Shown: one piece after another, positions 1-11,337 of the stretch
Position numbering within the stretch: position 1 is the first letter of the stretch
Layout: each line of letters opens with the position of its first letter
Assembly (NCBI GenBank): GCA_027422505.1
Contig: JAPQWV010000005.1
Span: 6,515,501 to 6,579,500, forward strand
From: Craterostigma plantagineum
Lineage: Eukaryota > Streptophyta > Magnoliopsida > Lamiales > Linderniaceae
Direction of reading: 5' to 3'
Length of the DNA: 64,000 nucleotides
Translations under genes and position numbers: made by a program
Notes under the pieces: model-generated
Database searches by the model: none
What the model saw: the letters and a program-made list of their open reading frames with translations, nothing else
Told to the model about the DNA's origin: nothing

Positions 1-766
1 TATCAATTTCCAAGTACTGCAATTTAAAAGTGTCAATAGTTGTATTCCTTGTTAGAAAATCAATGAATATTTCATACCTATGCAAAACCATGGAAAAAGA
101 AATTATAGTTGAGTAGAAAGGACGAAAAAACACATACCAGCTCACAATTATTGAGAAACTAAACTCTGACAAAGAAAAAAAGCAGGCCGAATCGGTTAGT
201 TAATGAATATTAAATATTTCATATTTAATACGATGTCCGTCAAATATATTATTCACAAGTCAAGCAAAATAAATAAATGAAATCCCCAACGCACTCAACA
301 ACAAATGGCGAACAACAATCATGCAGGCATGTTTTCAAAACATTTAATAATAACAATAACAATAATATTAAGCCTTAATTTACTTTTTCATGTGTATATT
401 CGGTATAATGGAGATATAATGACACCTAAATTAACGGATTCATAATTTTAGGAAAATAAATTTAAAATTAGAGCAACTTAAAGGCAATTAATGCTAGAAT
501 ATATTTTTGTTCTTAAATAGCTTCATATTTTAACTTATATTAATACTCAATTGTTTAAATTTTCAAATCTTTTATCCTCAAATTACACCTGTCTATTATA
601 ATTAGCGAGAGCATCACATAGTAACAAAATTATTATGGAAATTAAATATTCACCAAGTTATTTAATATTAATACAGATGCATCGAATGTGCTAAACTACT
701 AGTTTAATGTATCATCAAATTATTTCAATTTTAAAACATTTTATTTTAAAATTGTCAACCCCCAAA
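1..766. other. AT-rich intergenic DNA upstream of the SAUR gene
   Basis: I see no gene here. The stretch is AT-rich with short A and T runs and no long reading frame. A few TGTC cores occur (for example near 231 and 592), but I saw no full TGTCTC auxin-response element. Confidence 0.6.
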
Positions 767-773
767 TATAAAG
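767..773 (+). promoter_or_regulatory. candidate TATA box of the SAUR gene
   Basis: TATAAAG lies about 130 bases before the ATG at 903, leaving room for a roughly 100-base 5' leader. The leader is rich in A and C, as is common in plants. Position and sequence fit a TATA box, but no transcript evidence is available. Confidence 0.4.
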
Positions 774-902
774 ACTAAAAATATTCAAGCCTATAATAAA
801 AATAATAAATTAGTTCTTAATTCTGATCTTTCCCAACACTACAAAACACCCCACCCCATTTCCTCGAATGATCAGTTCTTTCCATTTTCCCAGACAAATA
901 AA

Positions 903-1295
903 ATGCTCGGAAAAAGGCTCGACTCAGTGAAAAAACTCGCCAAGAAAATCTCCAAAATCAACACCAAGCCACCGCCGGCGATCGACGACAGAGAACCCCT
1001 AACATCGCCATCTTCGCCGCCGTCGGCCAAAACGACGGCGACGCCGCAGGGAACGTTCGCCGTCTACGTCGGCGAGGACAGAGAGAGGTTCGTAGTTCCG
1101 ACCCACTACCTATCACACCCTCTTTTCAAGATTCTGATGGAGAAGGCCTACGACGACCGCCTTGGTGCGCTCGAGCGGCGGCGCGGCCGCCTATTGGTGC
1201 CGTGCACCGCCGACGCTTTCAGGGAGGTTCTGACCGCCGTCGAGCGCTGCGCCGGCCGATTCGATTTTGGGAATTTGCTTGAGGAGCTTGTTTAG
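903..1295 (+). CDS. SAUR-like auxin-responsive protein (small auxin-up RNA family)
   Basis: An intronless 130-codon frame. After a basic, Pro/Ser-rich N-terminal arm (about residues 1-48) comes the SAUR core: GTFAVYVGEDRERFVVP at about 50-66, then THYLSHPLFKILMEKAY, a short basic loop, and LLVPCTADAFREVL at about 97-110. In the family, the AVYVGE, RFVVP..YL.HPLF and PC...F blocks are the defining conserved parts. SAURs are small, rapidly induced proteins; characterised members act near the plasma membrane by inhibiting PP2C-D phosphatases and so activating proton pumps, which promotes cell expansion. That role is inferred from the family. The first ATG is used, and both length and lack of introns are typical. 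GC content is much higher than the flanks, as in real exons. It looks intact and is the only intact host gene in the window. Confidence 0.9.
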   Translation: MLGKRLDSVKKLAKKISKINTKPPPAIDDREPLTSPSSPPSAKTTATPQGTFAVYVGEDRERFVVPTHYLSHPLFKILMEKAYDDRLGALERRRGRLLVPCTADAFREVLTAVERCAGRFDFGNLLEELV

Positions 1296-1577
1296 ACTAT
1301 CATATAGAGAAGGAAAGACAAGATTTGGGGTAGGTAATACAACACCCATAGTATATGCAGTGTGTAGTAATTGATCATCGATTTTTCTTGCGCACATTTA
1401 GAAATTTGAACTGCATTGTAGTAACAGATCGATGTTGCTATCGAAAGGAGATATCTGAGACATGCAAAAATGTTTTTACCACTGTTAAGTAGAGGGAAAA
1501 TGGTTGGGAATGTTGTACTTTTCAAGGAAAGTTAGCTTAGAAATCTTCTTCTATGTTGCTTTTTGATATTTTGAGGA

Positions 1578-1602
1578 ATATATATATATATATATATATA
1601 TA
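1578..1602. repeat. (TA)n microsatellite
   Basis: About 12 uninterrupted AT/TA dinucleotides, seen directly. Confidence 0.9.
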
Positions 1603-1860
1603 TGTTTTACTTCTGTATTGTCTAGGGCTTATGTATCCTCTCCAAAGTATGTGATGCAAGTCGATTACTAAAGATATAGTCAGAGAAAATTTTATCTTTC
1701 ACCACATAATTTCACCAAAAAGGGACATATTATATTGTTACCACTAAGTCACGTTAAAATCCCATGGTTTACGTTGTTGGGTGAAATTAAACCATTTCTT
1801 ATATGGCCTCGAAGATTAGATTCATCTTCGTATTAAATACAGTAACAATATTGACGCCAT

Positions 1861-1902
1861 AAATTGGAGTGATAAGGATGAAAATTGGAGTGATAAGGAT
1901 GA
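1861..1902. repeat. 21-bp tandem duplication, two copies
   Basis: Two perfect copies of a 21-base unit beginning AAATTGGAGTGATAAGG sit head to tail, seen directly. Confidence 0.85.
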
Positions 1903-2465
1903 AAGTCAAGCTGTGTGAATATCCTTCCCGAAAATAGAGATTTTGTGAAGAGTAAACACGAAACACCCCCTAATGACGTATATCAGATGCAGTTCTCATT
2001 TCCTATTGGTCACTTTGGGTTTAGGGTTGAATATGAATCGAATCGTCTCATGATTTTGATGGGTTAGTTCGAGTTCATGACTGTCGAGCTCGAGCTCCAT
2101 CATGATTGTTCTAAAGAATCTATTTTTTTTATTTATTATTTTTTTTTTATCTTAGTGTAGAAATTTAGAGCTTAAATCTCAAGCTTTTCAACGAGGTCTA
2201 ACTCGAAAATATATACTAGTTATCTCAAGCCTAAAATCATTACCCTGAGTTCAACTCATTTACACCATTTCTACGTCGTTTCGACTCGAAATTAGCATTC
2301 TTATTATTGTGTTAATAGTGAATCAATTAAATTGCCAAGTTTGTCGAAGACGATAAATGTAACTAGGATGTTGTGCATACTCAAATATATATACATTTGG
2401 CAATCTTAACTAAAAATAGAGGGATAAAATAATAACTCACTTAAGGTAGTGGGTGATTTTTTTAA

Positions 2466-3128
2466 GGGTAATTCTATTGGACCCCATCTTTTCTATTTAT
2501 ACCGCCTAATTAATATGTAAGTAAATTATTACATACTTACCAATTAAAAATTAACTATTTTAAACCATTAAATACTTACCAATTTTAAACTATTAGATAA
2601 TTACTATTAAAGTAAACAATATATACTCCTAAATTTTGATCTAAGGAAACGAATACCACTATTAATAATGCCACAATGGATTTATTTCATAGACAAATGT
2701 GCAGCAGCATGGATTACTCATTATGTTAGTCGTATTAATAATTATGAAAAAAATTTGCATTCTAGTTGTTCTCGTGATTATGTTACATTGAATTGATTAA
2801 AAAGATAATATTTAGTTAATTGTTATTTTTAATGCGTTTATTTAATTTTGCATAATAAGTAACATTTATGTTACATGAATATTTTTATTTTTTTAAAATT
2901 TTATTATTTTTAAAGTTAATATCAGTATGTGGCTATTGTATACTATAAAAAATTAAAATAAGTTAATTAATGTTGTTGAATAACTTATGCAGTAATGTTT
3001 TGAATAATTTGTGCAATTAATATTGTTGAATTCTAAAAAAAATAATTATTGTTGAGTTCATGTAGTTAGGCAACAAATTCCATGTGTTAGGGGGTGTAAA
3101 TAATAGAGGCGGTGTGAATAGTAGGACC
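2466..3128. mobile_element. degenerate MITE, hAT-like by its 8-bp target-site duplication
   Basis: The left end (GGGTAATTCTATTGGACC) and the reverse complement of the right end (GGTCCTACTATTCACACC) align imperfectly for about 50 bases, including shared CTATT and ACC.CC blocks. Both ends are flanked by TTTTTTAA (2458-2465 and 3129-3136). The interior is AT-rich and non-coding. The TSD is low complexity, so its support is modest; a Mutator-like origin is an alternative. Confidence 0.45.
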
Positions 3129-3348
3129 TTTTTTAATTATAAAAGTAATCGGACAGACCATATTTTATGGTAGTTTACAGCAAGCCATGAGGCTTCATAT
3201 AATAGTATAGATTATATAAAAATTCAATACACAGCTTCACCTCACATAACATGACTCCAAGCTTCATGTAACACGAATACAAAGATAACTAACAATCACA
3301 AGCTTAAAATAGACAGTAATAACAAATAACCATTCCCATGCACAATCA

Positions 3349-3792
3349 TTAATCCGAATTCACGAGAATCTCCTTCATACGATCGACGAAATCGCGAATC
3401 TGCTCCTTGAATGAAGCGGCGAGGGATACACGAACGCGCAGTCCAGTTCCCCGTCCCTAACCGTGTAGAAAATCCCGAGGGAGGGCCCAATCCCGTGTAC
3501 CGAGGCGCACCCTAGTAGTCCTCCACGCCGACCTTCTTCTGAAGGCGACGGGAATTATCGACCACTGTGTCTTCGAATACGCTGATCAGGGAAGACCTCA
3601 GGGATGAAGATGGGGTCAAACTAGGGTTTTCGATGGCCTTCTTCATGAGGAAGTTTAGGTCGTCCATGTCGGTGAAGTGACGGTTTCGGTTCCTGGAGCG
3701 TAGGTATTCGGAGTAGCAGTTATCGGCCAGGGTCCAGAAGTTCTCGGAGCCTTTTACTATGTGGGTGTTGAGGATTGCCGAGTGGTAGAACC
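3349..3792 (-). pseudogene. exon 3 (C-terminal part) of the split acyltransferase-like gene
   Basis: The acceptor CTCTAG is directly followed by GG at 3792, which completes the glycine codon begun by exon 2. The frame then reads FYHSAILNTHIVKG and runs open to VGVEDY. There a one-base deletion causes a TAG stop (about 3510), and the next frame continues with GCASVHGIGPSLGIF and VYPSPLHS. A second one-base deletion (about 3415) shifts the frame again, and the last frame (EQIRDFVDRMKEIL) ends at TAA, 3349-3351. So the family similarity continues through three frames, which shows decay of a former exon and not chance coding. Each shift is inferred from loss of family-like sequence in one frame and its immediate resumption in another. 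Confidence 0.8.
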
Positions 3793-3855
3793 CTAGAGAT
3801 TGTTATTGTTACCGCGTTTTATTGCGCAGCTGATTATTAGGGATAGTTATTTTTT
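3793..3855 (-). other. end of intron 2 next to exon 3
   Basis: A short intronic piece. TTATTTTTT at 3847-3855 is one copy of the 9-bp target-site duplication of the Mutator-like element. The other copy is at 14524-14532. Confidence 0.6.
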
Positions 3856-3976
3856 GGTGAATCAACAGAAAAATACTTAATTGAATAAAAAATTTACAAG
3901 TCAGTACCTCTGTCAAAATTTTTTTTATATAAGTATCCGTTTGACTGTGTGTACCATTTTTCCAGTCTTGACGTAC

Positions 3977-4053
3977 CTTTTTATATGTGTATTATGTACC
4001 ACGTCAATACGTTTCTATAAGGTACCTTAATGTGTTATATGATATACCTTTTC
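3977..4053. repeat. left unit of a roughly 65-bp tandem duplication inside the MULE
   Basis: The segment starting TGTATTATGTACCAC and running to the element C junction recurs, slightly diverged, just right of element C (14342-14405). Element C landed at the border between the two units. Confidence 0.6.
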
Positions 4054-4525
4054 TGTGGCGACCCGACTTTTCTAGTTAGGATTATTGGCGGATTTTCGCA
4101 ACGTAAGCCGCGGAAGGCCCATCTAATTAAAACTTTAAAATAATATACACTGATATAAAAATACGTCTACATCGTTATCTCTGTACACGGGCCGAAGCCC
4201 CAAAAATATCAAAAGAACAAAATCCTACAGACGCTCCACAGGTCTTCATCCATGTACCGCACCGCCCTCAAAAGTCCGTGGAGCACCGCCACCAGCCGCC
4301 TCAGCCTTGACGCGTAGCAGCGTCAGACTCAGTACCTACAACACGTAAACACTGAGCGATTTGCCCAGTAGGTAAATAAAAATGCATGTATGCAAGTGTG
4401 CACTCAATCCCAATCCCTATATCTCACAACATGATATAATGCACACTCTTTCTTTTCCCACATCCTATCTCATCTCATACAACACAGGGCCCTAGGTTAG
4501 GCTCGGCATCCACGCGCGCAATAAA

Positions 4526-4675
4526 TATCATGGGTGGTCACGTGATTCCACCCGTATCCAATATCATGGGTGATAACACCCGTATCCAATATCATGGGTA
4601 ATAACCCATAGTCATGGGCGGTCAGACCCGTATCAGTACCATGGGTAATATATCAATATACCCGTATCCATATCA
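4526..4675. repeat. short diverged tandem repeats in LTR C
   Basis: Several units of about 25-30 bases with ATCATGGGT...ACCCGTATCCA, each partly self-complementary (GGGT/ACCC). The same array is in the right LTR at about 11835-11985. A small reading frame across it (4614-4892) is chance. Confidence 0.65.
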
Positions 4676-6179
4676 GCGGTATGCACCTCGAATCGACCAC
4701 ATCCGAGTAGACAGATCGATCACGTCTGTCTCCGCTAAGTGGCCTGCGAGCCCAACCTCAAACAATAGTCAAAATCATCTCAGTCTACCCCACTCACATA
4801 CGTCGAATCATCACCGTCTCAATACGGTGGAAACCATCTCTCAATCTGACGTGATATGCACATGCTATGCATATAAGCGTAATAACATATAAAACATGAT
4901 TCGTATGAAATATATGTAAAACACATAAAACACGTATTTCACATAAATCACAGAATCACCTAAAATCACATAAGTCACATATGTGTTTACGCATTGTAGA
5001 TGGATGATCCACCTACCTGTCCTCCCGACTACTGTCAAATAAAATGTCTGATGGAACCCCTATACGTCGATCCTCTGAATAAATAAATATTATTAGTATC
5101 TTTAGCAACCCTTGAACTGTATAGCCTAAAATAATAATATTAGAATTTATTAAAATATTCTAAACTTGAGATAATTTAAATCCCCCGATTTGAAGATGTT
5201 CACAAGTCAAAATCGTCCGATTGTCATCTCATTACTCAATTATTGTAGTCAAATCATTTAATAAGAATCACGAAGACAAACCACCCCATGTTCAGTACTT
5301 ATGTTAACATCAAACTAAACCACTCAATGGTTATTTGATTATATATAGAATAGCCAATTGAGAAGTCACGAAACCGTACTGAAATTAATAAAATAGTTTG
5401 AAACCTAAAATATCATAAATCGCCCGAAATCGACTGATATAATTAATTGTCTAAAACTCACCTCATCTCGTCGATTCTTAGCGTCGGTCGAAACTCATTG
5501 TACACAATTCTTAAATATTCTAAGAGCTAAAATAACTAAATCATCCGAAAGTCCTAGCTCAGCGATCTTAGCATTGACCAAATCTTGTTTTGCTGCAAAT
5601 ATTAAATAGTCTATGAGCTACAATAGTCTAAGTCGCCCTGATTTCGAAAGTGTTAACCATGCTAGAGTTATTAAAATATTCTAAAATCTGAAGTAACCTA
5701 ATCGCTCGATTATTCTCTTCTTTACCCGACAGTTGTTATTTCTATTAAAAGTATTCATAACTCGGGCTAAGTTCAACTACCCAAGAGTTGTTAAATCTCT
5801 ATAGAGGCTACACTATTCGGAGCTCATCATAAATAAAAGAAATTCCCATCCCATTGCTCAACGGTTAATTATCATATATATATACATATATATAAATACT
5901 CGTAAGCCTAAACCGAAACTCACAGCTTTAGGGTTTTCTAAACATTCGAACTCCCATAATTAGTATAAGAACATGTATTGACATATACTGATTTCATACA
6001 TAATAAAAACTTATTAAGCCTTTACTGAATTAACTAATCACGAAAACTTTTCCATACCTCACTTAAACTATAATTTTGACTTGCTAAGCTCCTATTTTTG
6101 TTGGGCTCTTGTTGTTACTCGTAACACTACCTGCTCGAAATTCTCCTTTTATCTTTCGCGAACGAGGGTTTTTGTTTTG

Positions 6180-6225
6180 CTTAATAGAATACACATATAT
6201 ATATATATCTATATATATATATATA
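6180..6225. repeat. (TA)n-rich microsatellite in LTR C
   Basis: Runs of TA dinucleotides broken by C. The matching site in the other LTR (13500-13541) differs in repeat number, as expected for a microsatellite. Confidence 0.7.
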
Positions 6226-6309
6226 AGTTAAATACTTTAGCCACGTTAGTTAAACATAAGTCTTTCTTTTTTAACAAGAAAGGTGGTATTAGTCACTACA
6301 AAAAAAACG

Positions 6310-6540
6310 TCATTTAGCGACTACAAATATTAGTCGCTAAACCCCCAAAATTAGTCGCTAAACGTGTTTAGCGACTGCAATTGCGACTACAAAATGTAGT
6401 CGCTATATGGCTTGTCGCTAAATTTGAGTAGTCGCAATTTAGTCGGTGTTTAGCGACTACACGGCGACTACATATTTGTAGTCGCTGATTTTGATTTCCG
6501 ACTACAGATGGCGACTACAGTGTAGTCGCTATGACATTCT
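6310..6540. repeat. left sub-terminal repeat block of the CACTA element
   Basis: More than ten copies of GCGACTA or TAGTCGC in mixed orientation within 230 bases. The mirror block is at 8180-8460. Confidence 0.85.
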
Positions 6541-8179
6541 GCTTTTTTATATTTTTTATTTTTTTTATTTTTATTTTTTTTTATAATTGATAATTATATT
6601 AAATAGTTAATAAAAATAAAAAAAAATAAATCTGGAATAGAATAAAATTTAAAACCCCATTCATGTATATTAATAAACATAATCCGCTACATAAAATCAA
6701 CTAAAAAAAAAATTCAGTCCAACTCCGCAAATGAAATACTCCGGTAAAGCGATGGGGCCTTCTCGATGAGCTCGTCGACCAGGCATTCCCGACATGTAAT
6801 GTTTCTCCTCGACATCCGCCATGGTAGTACCAAAAACCTCACGGATAGGAACAGCTTGTAATATCTTCGTATTACCTTGTGGCTATGTTGTTGATTCCTT
6901 ACACTTGGACGACGATGACGACTTGTTTGTGTCAGCAGTTGGAGTATACGTATTATTCTTTCCACGCCTTGGAGCATAGCCAACAAGCTAGCACTTGGTA
7001 GACCTCGGTGAATTATCTTATCTACCCTTTTATACATATAGAAGAAAGATCAGGCAATCAATCATATAGTGCAAGTTAAAGACCGAACAAACCAGTAATT
7101 CTTCTTTCTTGCAACTGTTATCCCACAAGTGAGCTTCATACCTACCAGTCCATCAGTCCATCTATGCCTGCGTTGATAATATATGGAAAAGTAAATACTT
7201 TTAAACTGAGAAAAGAAAAGGAACAAGAAAACTAGTGAAGAGAAGAGATCATTCATCACTAACCTCGTAACTCCCCTATACTGCGAAGTTTTCTGTCCAA
7301 AAGTATCGATGGATTTCCTTCCTATGAACAGTTTGCTTCTGTCCAATTTTCTCAGACCCTCTCTTCTTCGTTGCCACAGCAGTAAGATTCACCTTCTCAT
7401 TCGTCGGAGATTTCTTCCTCGATCAGTCATAACGCAACTAGATTGCGAGCCAGAACTCATAGACAAGGTCAAAGACTGCAACTCTCCACACCCCATCGAA
7501 GCATTAGTTGTACCATCTGCAATTAAATCTGTACCATGGCTGACCTGCCGCCGTCGTTCCTCAGCCGCCGCCTCAACCACCTACGTTACTCCCTTCGACG
7601 ATCTGTGGAGTCCACTACCGAAAAGAAATTTTGGGATCCCAAAATTTGAAATTAGATATCGCCTCTAAGCAATTACACGAACTCAAAGTCTCGACCCAAA
7701 GTATCAATCGATTGCAAAGAAAAATATTAGCCTACCTTCTTGAAGCTGAATAGTCCTCTGAGCCTCCAATTTCGAGGAACGAAGATCTGTAACAACTTCG
7801 AGACTCGACGGGACTGCAACAACGCTCTGCAGGGCGGCGTCGGCAATACCTAGACCTGAAGATCCGGCGAGAATCGGCGTGGCTGTGTGGCTGGGTCGAC
7901 CTCGGACGGGCTGTGCGGCCAAAGCCCCGGTGACGAAGCAACGACGGAGCGGACGGCGCAGAGAGGCGGAAAATGGAAAACGACCGAGGGATGGCGCGCC
8001 TTTCTGATTTGGCGAAGGCGAGCTACGGTGGACGGCGTCTGAACTCGTCAGACGAAAGCGTACGGTGGCGTAGGTCGGGACGAACAGCGGCGGAGGTCGG
8101 GACGAACGCAGTTGGCGATGGTGGAGGAATTTGGGATTTGGGAACTGTGGTTTTGGATTTCACGACGTGGGTATTTAGG

Positions 8180-8460
8180 GCACTGTAGTCGCTAAAAATT
8201 AATAAATGTAGTCGCTGAACGAAAATTAGCCGCCCAAAAATCAGCGGTATTTAGCGACTACGGAACTGCGGTCGCTAATCTTTGCCAATGTAGTCGCTAA
8301 AGATTTAGCGACTGAAGTTGTCATATTTGGCGTCTGATTGCGTAGTCCTATTTGCGACTAAGATATAGTAGTCGCTAATTATAAGCTGTAGTCGCTAAAC
8401 CTAAAAAACAGCGACTACATAGTCATTAGTCGCTACACGTAGTCGCTGTTCGAGCTTTTT
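8180..8460. repeat. right sub-terminal repeat block of the CACTA element
   Basis: Dense TAGTCGCTAAA-type motifs in both orientations, matching the left block. Confidence 0.85.
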
Positions 8461-9198
8461 TTTGTAGTGAGTCATACCCATAAAATATTTACTTGGTTGC
8501 CACGTGTTGTGTCCTTTTTGTGTACTTCCTTTCTAATAGATTAGCATTATTTTATGGGTATATACACATTTGCTTTAGTATATTTAATAAAAAGCTCTCT
8601 ACTTATACGTTGACAACTTTCCAAGTCCTATTTTTGTTTTGCACAAATTCCAACCTCACTCAATTCGCCACTTTGGTCACTCAAAACCATTGCGTATCCT
8701 TGCTACTTTATCATCCATTCGCAAATATATTGATTCGCGAAGTTCTACTTCACGAATCCATGATTCGCCAAATAACCCAATTCGTAAAGTATTCTTTTTA
8801 TAATATTAATTGAATTCCCTCTCAGTGGAGAAATCGAATTATATGATCGCTCTAAGAGTTAATCTCCAAATAATGATTCTTATAATATCATTATGTATAG
8901 TATACTTTCTCATACCAATAAATCGACTCATGTATTTAAGTTTTCTAAGTCTTAGAACTTTATGCTACTATATAATTCGAATTTCAAATTTCTTTGCAAC
9001 TAATTCTTACGGAAATTATATACCTTAATTAAAATCCCTTCTAAGTCTCCACTAATTGCTACTAAGTTATAACCTCATAACAGCGCATAATTAAATAAGC
9101 ACATAATTAACTAGACACATAGTCAGAAAATCACATAAACAGAAAATTTTCACATAAGTACACAGATTATCCTGCTCATAAAAATTCGGGATATTACA

Positions 9199-9655
9199 TC
9201 CTCCCCCCTTAAAAGAATTTCGTCCCCGAAATTATGTTGGAGCACATAACTCGGGTAACGATTTCTCCTATCCGTGGTTTATCTGTATCTTATCAAGATA
9301 AGATTTATTCCCACCTTCACCATGCAATTTAGGCGACACATTTAGATGCGTGGCCCCGCTTTCTAGGATCAATAATTTTTCTAAGTCTAGTTTCGCCCAC
9401 ATATTTTTTTACATTATCTAGGCATACATATTCGTATTCCTACCACGCTTCCGCTGCGCACTCTAGGCGATAAGGAGTTTTAGAAGTTGGGGCAAACCCT
9501 GGAATCAGATCTATCCTGAACCGTATTTCTCGATTAAGGGATAACCCCAAAAAAAATCATTGAGAAATACATCAGCATACTAATTAAGTATCGGTACACT
9601 TTTCTGTTCTGGCTGAGGTAATTCCTCCGCCTTCACCGCATACACGAGATAAGAC
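9199..9655 (-). pseudogene. pol remnant and 3' untranslated region of element C
   Basis: Just inside the left LTR is a purine-rich tract (minus-strand AAGGGGGGAGGA), preceded by the usual TTTCGGGGACGAAATT stretch. Around 9460-9530 the minus strand still encodes SKTPYRL, the conserved run just before the reverse transcriptase domain of chromoviruses, and then stops. The RT, RNase H and integrase regions were lost by an internal deletion joining this point to the 3' untranslated region. Confidence 0.6.
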
Positions 9656-9961
9656 TCACAACTGGACCTCAAGAGTCGTTGAGCCTTTAGAACAAAAATT
9701 CGTGGAATATGATTCGAATTGGCTTTTCCCGAAAAAGTGAACACCTCTTCTTCGGGCGAATTTTACGACCTTCTTGTTAAAATCTATAATGGCTCCGTAT
9801 CTCGAGAGCCAATCCATCCCAAAGATGACATCGTAGTCATTCATTGGGATCACAATTAGGTCGACGCTCAAATTCCTACCCTCAACGTTCACGGAACATC
9901 CTTTTAGCACTTGGTTAGTGCCCGTCGGATCTCTAATGGCAGAGAAACTACATAAGTGCAT
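9656..9961 (-). pseudogene. protease C-terminal remnant of element C
   Basis: The minus-strand frame contains VIPMNDYDVIFGMDWLSRYG, the region following the catalytic aspartate in retropepsin-like proteases of chromoviruses. It is out of frame with the gag-protease frame ending at 9948, so a frameshift lies near 9950-9990. The active-site motif DSGA is in the preceding frame. Confidence 0.75.
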
Positions 9962-11195
9962 TTAGATAAGGTAGGAGAGATCCCACCTTTTCCACGTATT
10001 TGGCCGACACGAACGAATGTGTGGCCCCAGAGTCAATTAACACGGAAGTGGGAACATCATAGATAGTCAACGTACCCGTTACTACATGAGGATTCGCTTC
10101 GGCCTCCTCATTAGTCAGAGTAAAAACTCGTGCTGGCACTGGAGGAGGTCGGATTTGGGGTTGATTCGGAACTTGAGGAATATTCACATGGCAAGTTCTG
10201 GCATAGTGCCCAGTCTTTCCACACCGAAAACACTGCGGAGTTAGGTTCGGTCCTGTCCTACGACATACCCCGTAGTGGTAGCGTCCGCACTGTTTACACT
10301 GCGGTACGGTGTTCGTGGGTCGGTTTGGAACATTACCCGGTCCCTGGTTCGGCCTCGGTTGCCAGTTTTGTTGGCCTTGTGGATTCCCGTGATAGTCTGG
10401 CCCCTTACCGAATAACTGGCGCTTCTGGTTCCCTCCTCCCTGTTGTCCCTCAACTCTTCTCTTTGCTTCATGCGCCTTCGCAATCCTGGTCTCTGCCTGT
10501 TCTGCCACGATAGCTCGCTCGGCAATACGAGCGTATGTCTTCCCTTCCGTATCATACATACTCACGTTTCGGAAGAGCTCGGGCTTGAGACCCTCCAAGA
10601 AACGCTCAATCTTCAGCTCGTCGGTTGCCACCATATGTGACGCGAACCTTGATAGCTGTTCGAACTTGCGGATGTATTCCGCCACCGACATCCCTCCTTG
10701 CTTAAGGTTAATAAACTCGTTCATCTTCTGTGTTCGATCTGGCGCTGTAAAATACTTTCCCCTGAAGATCGTCTTAAACCTCTCCCAGGTCATGGTGGCT
10801 GGGTCTTCAAGCACTTGCACTGTGTCCCACCAATATCCCGCATCTCCACGTAGCACGAATGCGGCGCACATCACCTTCTCAGTATCAGGTAGATGGCTAA
10901 CGCGAAACATACTTTCGATAGTTCTGAGCCAATCCTCTGCGTCAGTAGGATCGGCAGCCTCCTCGAAGGTAGGGGGATTTAGTCTGCGGAACCTCTCCCC
11001 GGCCGCTTCTATACGTTCTAGTCCCGGGGATGCATGACGTTCAGAAGAGTTCTGACGGTGAATGAGATCATTGATCTGATCTGACTGTCGCCGGATCAGA
11101 TCGGTCAACTGATGGATGGTAGAATTGTCGTTAGGCGGGGATTCAGATCCCGCCCTACGACTAGAATTGCCTACCCCTCTACGTCCCTTCGGCAT
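9948..11195 (-). CDS. Gag polyprotein (with start of protease) of Gypsy element C
   Basis: 415 codons. The N-terminal part has a repeated Arg/Gln-rich helix (IHQLTDLIRRQSDQINDL). The retrotransposon Gag capsid domain follows at about residues 75-225 (DAEDWLRTIESMF, GYWWDTVQ, MNEFINLKQGGMSVAEYIRK, KIERFLEGLKPELF). Zinc knuckles lie at about 300-335 (CKQCGRYHYGVC and CFRCGKTGHYARTC). The frame ends in the protease active-site stretch LIDSGATHSFVS and then shifts. Gag forms the particle that packages element RNA. The ATG at 11195 follows a short leader after the primer-binding site. The gag frame itself is intact, unlike pol, so the element could still make capsid protein, but it would depend on enzymes supplied by relatives. 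Confidence 0.88.
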   Translation of the reverse strand: MPKGRRGVGNSSRRAGSESPPNDNSTIHQLTDLIRRQSDQINDLIHRQNSSERHASPGLERIEAAGERFRRLNPPTFEEAADPTDAEDWLRTIESMFRVSHLPDTEKVMCAAFVLRGDAGYWWDTVQVLEDPATMTWERFKTIFRGKYFTAPDRTQKMNEFINLKQGGMSVAEYIRKFEQLSRFASHMVATDELKIERFLEGLKPELFRNVSMYDTEGKTYARIAERAIVAEQAETRIAKAHEAKRRVEGQQGGGNQKRQLFGKGPDYHGNPQGQQNWQPRPNQGPGNVPNRPTNTVPQCKQCGRYHYGVCRRTGPNLTPQCFRCGKTGHYARTCHVNIPQVPNQPQIRPPPVPARVFTLTNEEAEANPHVVTGTLTIYDVPTSVLIDSGATHSFVSAKYVEKVGSLLPYLNALM

Positions 11196-11337
11196 TTTTA
11201 ACTAATTCTACAGTCATTCATATAAAACACATATATCAAATAACACATCAAATAATCAATCAGTGAACTTACAGGCAGGCCAGGCTGGTTCTCCAGGCTC
11301 TTGAGCGGCAGTACATGGACAGTCTGCAGAATCTAGA

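Larger units (their letters stand above)
1296..2457. other. intergenic DNA after the SAUR gene
   Basis: No gene recognised. The stretch holds the SAUR 3' region, a TA dinucleotide run and one short tandem duplication, both listed separately. Small minus-strand frames between 1191 and 1525 are shadows or chance frames. Confidence 0.55.
6294..8469. mobile_element. non-autonomous CACTA (EnSpm-type) transposon
   Basis: The ends are CACTACAAAAAAAACG and its inverted form ending TTTTTTTGTAGTG, with a 3-bp duplication AGT (6291-6293, 8470-8472). The other LTR of element C (around 13606) shows the empty site. Both ends are packed with the sub-terminal motif TTTAGCGACTA / TAGTCGCTAAA in both orientations (about 6310-6540 and 8180-8460), the arrangement bound by CACTA transposases in known elements. 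Length is 2,176 bp and no transposase was found. The GC-richer core (about 7390-8170) has small open frames, which may be captured or chance sequence. Confidence 0.92.
4054..9198 (-). repeat. left (3') LTR of element C, interrupted by a CACTA element
   Basis: Matches 11358-14334 closely over its whole length once the CACTA insertion (6294-8469 plus AGT) is removed, which leaves about 2.97 kb. The first kilobase contains short repeated units (see 4526-4675). Confidence 0.9.

Noticed and set aside
3296..3490. 64-codon minus-strand frame
   Set aside because: It is the wrong frame after the first deletion in exon 3; the family-like sequence is in the neighbouring frames.
4614..4892. 92-codon frame, repeated at 11923-12201
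   Set aside because: Both copies are the same place in the two LTRs of element C and run through short repeats; identical because the LTRs are, not because of coding.
7309..7668. 119-codon plus-strand frame in the CACTA element
   Set aside because: No recognisable motif, low complexity, and it overlaps an equally open minus-strand frame; not supported as a gene.
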